DNA of 64,000 nt from Bryobacter aggregatus MPL3 (GTDB lineage Bacteria > Acidobacteriota > Terriglobia > Bryobacterales > Bryobacteraceae). The translations under genes and the position numbers were made by a program. Below are positions 57,816 through 64,000 of this stretch, piece by piece. The first letter of the stretch is position 1. Every line of letters begins with the position of its first letter. Location of the stretch: contig NZ_JNIF01000003.1 in the NCBI RefSeq assembly GCF_000702445.1, positions 2,666,001 to 2,730,000 of the forward strand. Direction: 5' to 3'. The notes below the pieces were generated by a model. It was not told where the DNA came from. It saw nothing but the letters and a program-made list of their open reading frames with translations, and did not search any database.

Positions 57816-58310
57816 TTGCGAATTGAAAAAGAATTGCTTGCCTGCCATCTGGACTACTCCCGTTGGGCCACGCTGCGAGTTTTGGAAGCCATCGCGAAGC
57901 TACCTCCTGAGCGGATCGCAGAGGATCGCCACAGCAGCTTCGGTGGCATTCTTGGCACCATGACGCACCTCTTCCAGGCCGATCGCGCCTGGTATCACCG
58001 CTGTCTGGGGGAATCACATTATCCGGCGAAGCAGGAAGGCGAAGTCTTCGATTTCGCAAAGCTCAAGGCCGAATGGCCCACCCTTCTCGCCAACTTTGCT
58101 GCCTGGCTTCGCGCGCAGGACGATGCAAGGTTGGCCGGAACACTCTTCTGGCGTAGTTTTATGGGCGAAGACCGCACCGAGCGTATCGATAAGATTCTGC
58201 TCCACGTCGTCAACCACGCCAGCTATCATCGCGGTCAGTTGATGATGCTTGTGAAGCAGACTGGCGGAGAAACGATCGGCACCGACCTGATTCTTTATCC
58301 GGGAATATAG
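57816..58310 (+). CDS. DinB-family protein
   Basis: 164 residues, TTG start with a perfect AGGAG 7 bases upstream. Four-helix DinB/YfiT fold with metal histidines in MTHLFQAD and HVVNHASYHRGQL. Members include thiol transferases and damage-inducible proteins. The exact role is unknown. The 3' end overlaps the PhzF-like gene by 16 bp, tail to tail. Confidence 0.88.
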   Translation: MRIEKELLACHLDYSRWATLRVLEAIAKLPPERIAEDRHSSFGGILGTMTHLFQADRAWYHRCLGESHYPAKQEGEVFDFAKLKAEWPTLLANFAAWLRAQDDARLAGTLFWRSFMGEDRTERIDKILLHVVNHASYHRGQLMMLVKQTGGETIGTDLILYPGI

Positions 58311-59086
58311 ATTTCGTTCTTCGAATAGAGCACCGCGCGGCCGCCGATCTTCACCCGGTCGCCGGCCAATTCGCACTCGAGCTCGCCGCCGCGCTCGCTG
58401 ATTTGCTTGGCCCGCAAGCGGCTCTTTCCCAAGCGAGCCGCCCAATAAGGAATCAGCGTCGAGTGAGCCGATCCGGTCACCGGGTCCTCGGGAACCCCTT
58501 GTGCGGGTGCAAAGAATCGCGAAACGAAATCGATCCCCGGCTGCTCGGAGGGCGCGGTGGCGATCACTGCGAATCGCTTGATGCGGCTCAGTTCCAGCAT
58601 GTCCGGCTGCAGGCGGCGGATCTCGTCTTCACTGCGATAGACCGCAAAATAATCACGGGAAGCCAGAACTTCTTGTGGGGGAAGCTGCAACCCTGCCAGA
58701 AGATGTTCATCGGCAAGCACTGGCGCAGGTGGCCGGGAAGGGAAGTCGAGCGTGTAAAGATCCCCGGAAATCGTCACCCCCAACGGCCCTGATTTCGATT
58801 CAAAAACAACCTGCGTCAACTCCGGCCGCAATAGCGTCTTGAGCACAAAGGCAGAAGCAAGCGTCGCATGTCCACAAAGGTCAACTTCCGATTTCGGCGT
58901 AAACCAGCGAATCTGGTACCGATCTCCTTCGGAGAGGAAATAGACTGTCTCCGCTAAGTTATGCTCGGCTGCGATCGATTGCAGCAATGGATCGGGAAGC
59001 CAGCCTTCAAGAGGGACGACGGCGGCGGGGTTCCCCTGAAAAAGCTGATCGGTGAATGCATCGACAACATAGGCGGTGAGAACCAT
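58295..59086 (-). CDS. PhzF-family isomerase
   Basis: 263 residues. N-terminal YVVDAFTDQLFQGNPAAVV, active-site Glu in EHNLAETVYF, CGHATLASAFVL, and the C-terminal EDPVTGSAHSTLIPYWAARLG block are all present in PhzF/diaminopimelate-epimerase-like proteins. No phenazine genes are near, so the substrate is unknown. Confidence 0.9.
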   Translation of the reverse strand: MVLTAYVVDAFTDQLFQGNPAAVVPLEGWLPDPLLQSIAAEHNLAETVYFLSEGDRYQIRWFTPKSEVDLCGHATLASAFVLKTLLRPELTQVVFESKSGPLGVTISGDLYTLDFPSRPPAPVLADEHLLAGLQLPPQEVLASRDYFAVYRSEDEIRRLQPDMLELSRIKRFAVIATAPSEQPGIDFVSRFFAPAQGVPEDPVTGSAHSTLIPYWAARLGKSRLRAKQISERGGELECELAGDRVKIGGRAVLYSKNEIYIPG

Positions 59087-59122
59087 GTCTCATGTTATCG
59101 CGCAGTCTCTGCGGCAGCGGCT

Positions 59123-59389
59123 CTAGTGAATCCGCTGGCGGTTGCGTTCGTTCATGACTAACTCATCGAAGATGGCGAGCACCTGCTTGCGGTAGGTATA
59201 CACCCGCTTCAGGTTATTTCGAAAGTTCTCGGCATACTTCTGTGTGCCCAGCCATTTTTCGAGAGTCACTTTGGGAACATCAATGTCTCGCCGCAGATCG
59301 TCGGCTGCATGGCCTCGCAGGAAGAGACCGTAAAACATCGCTGCTTCCCTTTGGGGTGCGAGAGGATCGGTTTGGTCCGTAAACAGCAT
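59123..59389 (-). CDS. Small protein with HTH-like core, unknown
   Basis: 88 residues. The middle part (YGLFLRGHAADDLRRDIDVPKVTLEKWL) looks like a recognition-helix arrangement, so DNA binding is possible. The ribosome site is better for an ATG at 59338 (AGGGA about 9 bases upstream), which would give 71 residues and drop the leading LFTDQTDPLAPQREAA. No known family. Confidence 0.55.
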   Translation of the reverse strand: MLFTDQTDPLAPQREAAMFYGLFLRGHAADDLRRDIDVPKVTLEKWLGTQKYAENFRNNLKRVYTYRKQVLAIFDELVMNERNRQRIH

Positions 59390-59490
59390 GGAGGAAACTC
59401 TTCGTCTTTGTCATCTACGCAGTCAGAAAACTACGCGTGAAAATTGAGTATACGGATCAGACGCGCAACTGGCAAGTTGGGGTTGCAAAA

Positions 59491-59955
59491 TCAGCGAAGC
59501 GCCACCGCAATCTGATCGATGGCTACTGATTCTTCAGGAGTTACCGGCGTGCCCCCAAATCCGAGAAACCCACCCTCTTTCGCTGCCTCGGCCACGCCAT
59601 GGGCCAGTTCCATCACCCAGCCCTTGTACTCCTCGGCCTCTTCAGGGCTCACCTTGCGTAAAATGGTGGCCACCGCACGGCAGGCCGCCAAGCCGCGCGA
59701 TCGGATTTCGTCGGAGGTCTGGGCCTCAAGCCGCGGCATGTGCAGGCTACCTTTGAGGTCTTCAGCAAGTGCCTGCAGCAATTCCGTCTGGGCATGATCG
59801 AGCACCTTGTGAGTCCGCGTCGCGGCAGCGGACGATTCCTGTACTAATCCGATCGGGCCGCTCGGGCTTGCGGCCACCACCATCAGCCCGGCGATTGATG
59901 GAAGTTCCCGCAGTTGATCCCATTCCTCTGCATTGAAGTCAGCTTTCTTCGCCAT
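59491..59955 (-). CDS. Conserved-looking small soluble protein, unknown
   Basis: 154 residues, helical, acidic, no signal peptide. It has an N-terminal FNAEEWDQLRELPSIAGLMVVAAS, a mid AARG-like helix (CRAVATILRKVSPEEAEEYKGWVM) and a Gly-rich GGFLGFGGTPVTPEE near the C terminus. No named family. Placed 8 bp after the aquaporin gene on the same strand, so it may be co-transcribed. Confidence 0.68.
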   Translation of the reverse strand: MAKKADFNAEEWDQLRELPSIAGLMVVAASPSGPIGLVQESSAAATRTHKVLDHAQTELLQALAEDLKGSLHMPRLEAQTSDEIRSRGLAACRAVATILRKVSPEEAEEYKGWVMELAHGVAEAAKEGGFLGFGGTPVTPEESVAIDQIAVALR

Positions 59956-59963
59956 GGGCAGAC

Positions 59964-60662
59964 TTACTCGCTATCGAGCCAGTTATAAATGATGCCGCCG
60001 AGCCCGGCGCCAATCAGCGGAGCCACCCAGAACAACCAGAGTTGCGCTAACGCCCACCCACCCACAAAGATCGCCGGTCCTGTGGACCGAGCCGGATTCA
60101 CTGAAAGATTCGTAACTGGAATTCCGATCAAGTGAATCAGGGTCAGACACAAGCCGATGGCCAACGGCGCAAATCCAGCCGCCGCCTTCTTAGACGTCGA
60201 CCCGAGAATCACAATCAGGAAGAACATCGTCAGGACAATCTCGGCAACCAGTGCGGAGCCCAGTGAATAACCTCCCGGGGAGTGTTCCGCGTACCCATTC
60301 GACGCAAACCCGCCGGCTAGGCTGAAGCCTTCTTTTCCGCTGGCAATCAGATAGAGGATTCCGGCGCCTGCGATGGCTCCTAGTACTTGCGAAGCCCAGT
60401 AGGGCAAAATCTCTCCCGACGGAAATCTCTTTCCTACCACTAACCCCAAAGACACGGCAGGATTCAAATGACAGCCGGAGATGTGTCCAATGGCGAAAGC
60501 CATTGTGACAACCGTTAGACCGAAGGCAAGAGCGACTCCGGCAAAGCCAATTCCCAGACTCGGAAATGCTGCGGCAAGCACCGCAGAGCCGCAACCTCCG
60601 AAGGTAAGCCAGAAGGTTCCAAAGAACTCAGCGGCACATCGTTTTGACAATGGAGCAGACAT
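59964..60662 (-). CDS. aqpZ: Aquaporin Z-type water channel
   Basis: 232 residues, six membrane helices and two half-helices with both NPA motifs: [11 protein letters not shown] and [12 protein letters not shown]. The arginine of the selectivity filter follows the second NPA. His and Cys positions agree with a water-selective channel rather than a glycerol facilitator. Likely for rapid osmotic adjustment. Confidence 0.94.
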   Translation of the reverse strand: MSAPLSKRCAAEFFGTFWLTFGGCGSAVLAAAFPSLGIGFAGVALAFGLTVVTMAFAIGHISGCHLNPAVSLGLVVGKRFPSGEILPYWASQVLGAIAGAGILYLIASGKEGFSLAGGFASNGYAEHSPGGYSLGSALVAEIVLTMFFLIVILGSTSKKAAAGFAPLAIGLCLTLIHLIGIPVTNLSVNPARSTGPAIFVGGWALAQLWLFWVAPLIGAGLGGIIYNWLDSE

Positions 60663-60728
60663 CCATCACGACCTTTCATCCATAGACGTTTGGGAGTATA
60701 CTCTGTTTCTGAGAGGTTTCATCCCAAT

Positions 60729-61043
60729 ATGAAGAAGTTTTTGAGCGTAAGTTTGATCCTGAGCGCTGCCGCGTTCGCTGAATCCTGGACCGGCACCATT
60801 GTCGATACTTCCTGCAAATCGAAGGACCTTGCCAGCCACACCAAGCAGTGCCTCGAAGGCTGCTCCAAGAGCGGACTGGGCATCGTTCTGAGCGATGGCA
60901 AGTTTGTGAAGTTCGATGAAGCTGGCAACGCAAAAGCACTGGCTGCGCTGAAGGCAAGCAGCAAAGACAAAGACCTCAAGGGCAAGGTAACCGGCAAGCT
61001 CGATGGGGATCTGATCAAGGTCGAAAAAGTCGAAGTCCTGTAG
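60729..61043 (+). CDS. Small exported protein with three cysteines, unknown
   Basis: 104 residues from ATG 60729, with GAGAGG about 11 bases upstream and a TATACT -10-like box at 60697-60702. Signal peptide MKKFLSVSLILSAAAFA. The mature part has DTSCKSKDLASHTKQCLEGC, three closely spaced cysteines that could bind a metal or make a disulfide, then a Lys-rich strand pair. No named family that I recognise. Confidence 0.72.
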   Translation: MKKFLSVSLILSAAAFAESWTGTIVDTSCKSKDLASHTKQCLEGCSKSGLGIVLSDGKFVKFDEAGNAKALAALKASSKDKDLKGKVTGKLDGDLIKVEKVEVL

Positions 61044-61080
61044 TTCCTGGCGCCTCTCATCGCGCCAATCCTACTTTTCT

Positions 61081-61122
61081 AGCGCGCACGCGGTACTACC
61101 GCTGGCGCGCTTCTTCGTTTTT
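61081..61122 (+). terminator. Intrinsic terminator after the small exported protein gene
   Basis: AGCGCGC pairs perfectly with GCGCGCT, with a second GCGG/CCGC stem inside, then a T-rich tail TCTTCGTTTTT. It starts 38 bases after the stop and lies inside the 3' end of the convergent minus-strand gene. Confidence 0.68.
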
Positions 61123-61512
61123 CCGCAACTGTGCCCACTCCGGATAGATCGTCGGATTCTCGAGCCAGGTATTGAGATGCAGGAGCACCTCTGTCTTCCA
61201 GGGATCATTGGGCTGGCGTAGCTTCGCCAGCCGGGTGTGTGCTTTCGATTCGAGAACGCAAGCTCGCGCTGCTGCAGGCTCCAAGGCATACAATCTGGCT
61301 AACTTGCTTAAGGTCCGTTCCAACTGGTGCGGGCTGTCTTGCCGCACGCCCTCGACGAGCGGATGCAATCTTACGGAACTCTGCCGCAGCAGATTCCGAA
61401 GATAGGCCGGGCTGGCATCGGTTTCCTTGAGCCATGCGGCGAACTGTGCAGGGCTCACCTCTTCCATCCCCACGAGCCATTGCCTCAGGCGCGCCTTAAC
61501 GTTTTTGCCCAC
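61096..61512 (-). CDS. Unknown protein encoded after mltG
   Basis: 138 residues starting at GTG 61512, with GGAGG 9-10 bases upstream in the end of mltG; it overlaps mltG by 17 bp. Helical, basic, no signal peptide, no recognised domain (core FAAWLKETDASPAYLRNLLRQSS, LYALEPAAARACVLESKAHTR). An alternative start is ATG 61479 in the same frame. Likely co-translated with mltG and ruvX. Confidence 0.62.
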   Translation of the reverse strand: MGKNVKARLRQWLVGMEEVSPAQFAAWLKETDASPAYLRNLLRQSSVRLHPLVEGVRQDSPHQLERTLSKLARLYALEPAAARACVLESKAHTRLAKLRQPNDPWKTEVLLHLNTWLENPTIYPEWAQLRKNEEARQR

Positions 61513-62479
61513 GGCGATAAGCCTCCACCGCGCGGTTATGTTCCGCAAGCGTACCGGAGAAGACATGGCGGCCGGTGGCCCCGGCTTCGGCGACAAAAAA
61601 GATCGCCTCGGTTGGTGCGGGTTGCAGTGTGGCGAGTAAGGACTGCCGTCCGGGATTGGCGATCGGGCCAGGAGGCAGCCCGCTATGCCGGTATGTATTG
61701 TACCGGCTATCATTGGCGAGATCGCTCTTGTAGATCGTGCCCCGATAGCGCCCATCGAGCTGCGCCGCATAGATCACCGTCGGGTCGCATTCGAGTTTCA
61801 TGCCGCGCTTCAGGCGGTTCGTAAACAGGCCGGCAATCAACGGACGCTCATCCGCTTGTGCCGACTCTTTTTCCACCAGGCTGGCCAAGGTGACAACCTC
61901 GTGCGGTGCCCTGTCTGTCCCAAGTGATTTCCAGACCTCCCGGAACTGGCGCGTCAAGCGCAGGCAAAGCATCTGCGCCGTGACCTTGTGCGGCAAGCGG
62001 TACGTGGAGGGGTAGAGATAGCCTTCGAGGCTGGGTGCTGCCGGATCCAGGTCCCGGATCAGCGCCGGATCCCGGGCCGCCTGCACAAACTCCTCCGCTG
62101 GGAGCAATTTCTGATCTTCGACAATCCTGCCGATATCAAAAATCGAAGAGCCTTCGGGAATCGTCAGCTCAAAATAATAGATCTCTCCCCGTGCGATCTT
62201 CCCGAAGATCGCATTCGCACTGGTCTCCTTGCGAAACAGATATTCGCCGGCCTGCAGCTTCGCGCCCGGATGCAGCAACTTCCAGATGCCGGCCTGCAAC
62301 CGGCTGCGCAGCAATCCTGCGTTTTCCAGCAGCTCTCCAATGCGCATCGTCGACGCGCCACGGGGAATTTCGACAAATACATCGTGATCCAGCGGACCTG
62401 TGGTTTGCTGCATCACGGCCACCAGCAGTGCGATTCCCAGCAAAACCAGCACGCCAACTCCAAGAGCCAGTTTTCTCAT
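61496..62479 (-). CDS. mltG: Endolytic murein transglycosylase MltG
   Basis: 327 residues with one N-terminal membrane helix (ALGVGVLVLLGIALLVAVM). LysM-like domain (about 30-110), then the YceG domain with the catalytic Glu in TLASLVEKESAQ, and conserved ECDPTVIYA, YNTYRHSGLPPGPIANPG. It cuts nascent glycan strands and sets their length. It overlaps ruvX by 4 bp (ATGA). Confidence 0.96.
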   Translation of the reverse strand: MRKLALGVGVLVLLGIALLVAVMQQTTGPLDHDVFVEIPRGASTMRIGELLENAGLLRSRLQAGIWKLLHPGAKLQAGEYLFRKETSANAIFGKIARGEIYYFELTIPEGSSIFDIGRIVEDQKLLPAEEFVQAARDPALIRDLDPAAPSLEGYLYPSTYRLPHKVTAQMLCLRLTRQFREVWKSLGTDRAPHEVVTLASLVEKESAQADERPLIAGLFTNRLKRGMKLECDPTVIYAAQLDGRYRGTIYKSDLANDSRYNTYRHSGLPPGPIANPGRQSLLATLQPAPTEAIFFVAEAGATGRHVFSGTLAEHNRAVEAYRRGQKR

Positions 62480-62907
62480 TCCTGCTCCAGCGAATGCATG
62501 TAGCCTTCCAGGATCAATGCGGCTGCAATCTGATCCACTTTCCCCTTGCGCTGCTCCCTACTGAGTCCATCCTCATCGAGCAATCGGTGGGCCTGCGAGG
62601 ACGTCAACCGTTCGTCCCAGAAAACAATTGGAATCTTTGTGGCCTGTCCCAGCCGCTCGGCGAACTCTTTCATCGTGGCCGACTGCCGCGATTGATCGCC
62701 CGACATGTACTTGGGATCACCAAATACGAAGAGCGTCACGCCTCGCTCCTCTGCCAACTGCGCCAGATAACCGATATCCTCGCGAACCCGCACGCGGGAA
62801 TAGGTTCCAAGGGGCTGCGCAGTGTATCCGAGCGCGTCGGAAATTGCGAGTCCAATGCGCCGCTTGCCGAAATCGAGGCCGAGAATGCGGCCGGTCAGTT
62901 GAGCCAT
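62476..62907 (-). CDS. ruvX: Putative pre-16S rRNA nuclease YqgF/RuvX
   Basis: 143 residues, RNase H-like fold. Catalytic Asp in LGLDFGKRRIGLAISD, Glu in DERLTSSQA and Asp in KVDQIAAALIL are all visible. YqgF matures the 5' end of 16S rRNA. First gene of the coupled group with mltG. Confidence 0.94.
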   Translation of the reverse strand: MAQLTGRILGLDFGKRRIGLAISDALGYTAQPLGTYSRVRVREDIGYLAQLAEERGVTLFVFGDPKYMSGDQSRQSATMKEFAERLGQATKIPIVFWDERLTSSQAHRLLDEDGLSREQRKGKVDQIAAALILEGYMHSLEQE

Positions 62908-62945
62908 CAGAGGGACTCCTCTAGTATGGAATAACGAGCCAGGGA

Positions 62946-64000
62946 GTGTCAGTTACCGTTCCAATTAGCGACCCGGTTGAGTCCTTACCGGTCTCCTCGC
63001 GTGGGCCAGCCCCGACGAGTTTCCCAGTCAAGCTGATCGCCATTGCCTGCGCGATCGCCATGCTGTACTACGGCCGCGCCTTTTTTGTCACCCTCATCAG
63101 CGCCATCATCATCACCTTCATCCTCCAACCCTTTGTGCTCTGGTTCATGAGAATGAGGCTCCCGCGCGCCTTGGCCAGCTTTGTCGTCTGTACCATTTTT
63201 GTGCTTTTGGTCTACCTGGTCGGGGTTGGGCTGGTCACCCAGGCCAGTGGCCTGATCGATGACCTTCCCGGCTATAGCCAGAAGATCGGAGAACTGATTG
63301 AGGGTGGTGCCGAGCGTGTGCGGGAAGTAGAAAAGGGCATCGCTCAGTTTATGCCGAAGCGTCTCCAGGAGCCCGCGCTGCCGCCGGAGCTGGCAAAGAA
63401 GACGAAGAAAGCCAAAGCTCCGCTGCCGCTCACCGATCCGAATGCCCCGCCGCCGGTAGTGGAGGTCCGCGTCCAGCCGGAGCAGTCTCCCCTGCTGACT
63501 TTCGTCTATTCGCGTCTCGAAACCATTTATAGCGTGACGCTCATGGCCAGTTTCGTGCCGTTCCTCGTCTATTTCATGCTGAGTTGGAGCGACCACATGC
63601 AGCGGGCCTTCCTCAGTTTGTTCGACGGTCCAGACCGCGTTGTTGCCTCTCGCAGCATGGAGAGCGTTGCGGTGATGGCGCGCGCCTACATGGCTGGCAA
63701 CTTCGTGCTCGGGGTGATCCTTGCGGTGCTGAGTACGATCTTTTTTATCTTCATCAGCATCCCCTATCCTTTGCTGGTGGGCCCGCTGAGCGGATTCCTC
63801 AGCCTCGTGCCCTATATTGGCTTGCCTCTCGCTTTATTGCCCCCGTTTCTCTCCGCTTTGCCTTTTTTCACCAAGCTGGGAGCCTATCTGATCATTGCGA
63901 GCGTCGTCGGCACGCTCCATCTGTTTGCCCTGAATCTGCTCTATCCCAAAATCGTGGGCGCAAGGGTACACCTCAATCCGTTGGCGGTTACGGTTGCGCT
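62946..64000 (+). CDS. AI-2E family transporter, 3' end cut off
   Basis: A frame open to the right edge of the window, with the start best placed at the GTG at 62946, after which no better start is found. Several membrane helices (IAIACAIAMLYYGRAFFVTLISAI) and the family's VTLMASFVPFLVYFMLSWSDHMQ, LVGPLSGFLSLVPYIG and NLLYPKIVG blocks. A Lys/Pro-rich loop (about 140-185) is unusual. Such proteins are called autoinducer-2 exporters but most are probably Na+/H+ antiporter-like or of unknown substrate. It lies divergent from ruvX by 38 bp. Confidence 0.82.
   Translation, partial: MSVTVPISDPVESLPVSSRGPAPTSFPVKLIAIACAIAMLYYGRAFFVTLISAIIITFILQPFVLWFMRMRLPRALASFVVCTIFVLLVYLVGVGLVTQASGLIDDLPGYSQKIGELIEGGAERVREVEKGIAQFMPKRLQEPALPPELAKKTKKAKAPLPLTDPNAPPPVVEVRVQPEQSPLLTFVYSRLETIYSVTLMASFVPFLVYFMLSWSDHMQRAFLSLFDGPDRVVASRSMESVAVMARAYMAGNFVLGVILAVLSTIFFIFISIPYPLLVGPLSGFLSLVPYIGLPLALLPPFLSALPFFTKLGAYLIIASVVGTLHLFALNLLYPKIVGARVHLNPLAVTVA

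Overview
The window looks like chromosomal DNA from a GC-rich Acidobacteriota, most likely of the Solibacter/Bryobacter type. This is judged from protein families, not from a marker gene. The pointers are two very long Oar-like TonB-dependent receptors with an N-terminal carboxypeptidase-regulatory domain, an orphan MacB-like permease of the acidobacterial duplicated type (ADOP), the futalosine menaquinone genes mqnP-mqnE, many exported hydrolases, and many GTG/TTG starts. I see no rRNA, tRNA, CRISPR array, insertion sequence or phage module. This is core and accessory chromosome, not a mobile island.

Layout. 1-9.4 kb: exported polymer/ester degradation (truncated esterase, TonB-dependent receptor, transglutaminase-like protein, tandem alpha/beta hydrolase). 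9.4-13.5 kb: small exported proteins, a creatininase-family enzyme, an IclR regulator and a divergent M24 peptidase. 13.5-16.9 kb: a tight minus-strand operon of DUF192 lipoprotein, larB, TPR protein and an aldonate-dehydratase-like enolase-superfamily enzyme. 16.9-18.9 kb: mqnP-mqnE. 19-29.9 kb: M55 peptidase, phosphodiesterase, rmuC, asnB, GT39 glycosyltransferase, an overlapping three-gene set of exported TPR/helical proteins, MgtC-like protein and an S10 carboxypeptidase. 29.9-32.6 kb: a Cpx-like two-component system divergent from a Spy/CpxP-like periplasmic protein, with a CpxR-box-like direct repeat between them. 32.7-45.1 kb: second TonB receptor, amidohydrolase, ADOP permease, RND pump with adaptor, and a second enolase-superfamily enzyme. 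45.1-50.7 kb: ECF sigma/anti-sigma pair, thrS, HpnI-like glycosyltransferase, and an opposing operon of a 39-residue membrane protein, a GAF-ANTAR regulator and a PIG-L deacetylase. 50.7-51.7 kb: a hydroxynitrile-lyase-like cupin coupled to an M35-like metalloprotease. 51.7-56.7 kb: thiC with TPP riboswitch, xylA, acs. 56.7-64 kb: esterase, DinB protein, PhzF protein, small unknowns, aqpZ, and ruvX-mltG-unknown, ending in a truncated AI-2E family transporter.

How the genes work together. Most of the window is secondary-metabolite and polymer scavenging (receptors, exported peptidases/esterases, sugar-acid and xylose enzymes, acetate activation), envelope stress sensing and efflux, plus scattered housekeeping genes. 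Gene packing is extreme. Of eleven convergent junctions ten have 7 bp or less between stop codons, and four interlock their stop codons in the same 4-bp overlap. I did not find a single unmistakable new system. The parts most worth a second look are the Cpx-like regulatory site, the micro-protein/ANTAR/PIG-L operon, the cupin-metalloprotease pair, the larB-aldonate dehydratase operon, and the coupled trio of exported helical proteins.
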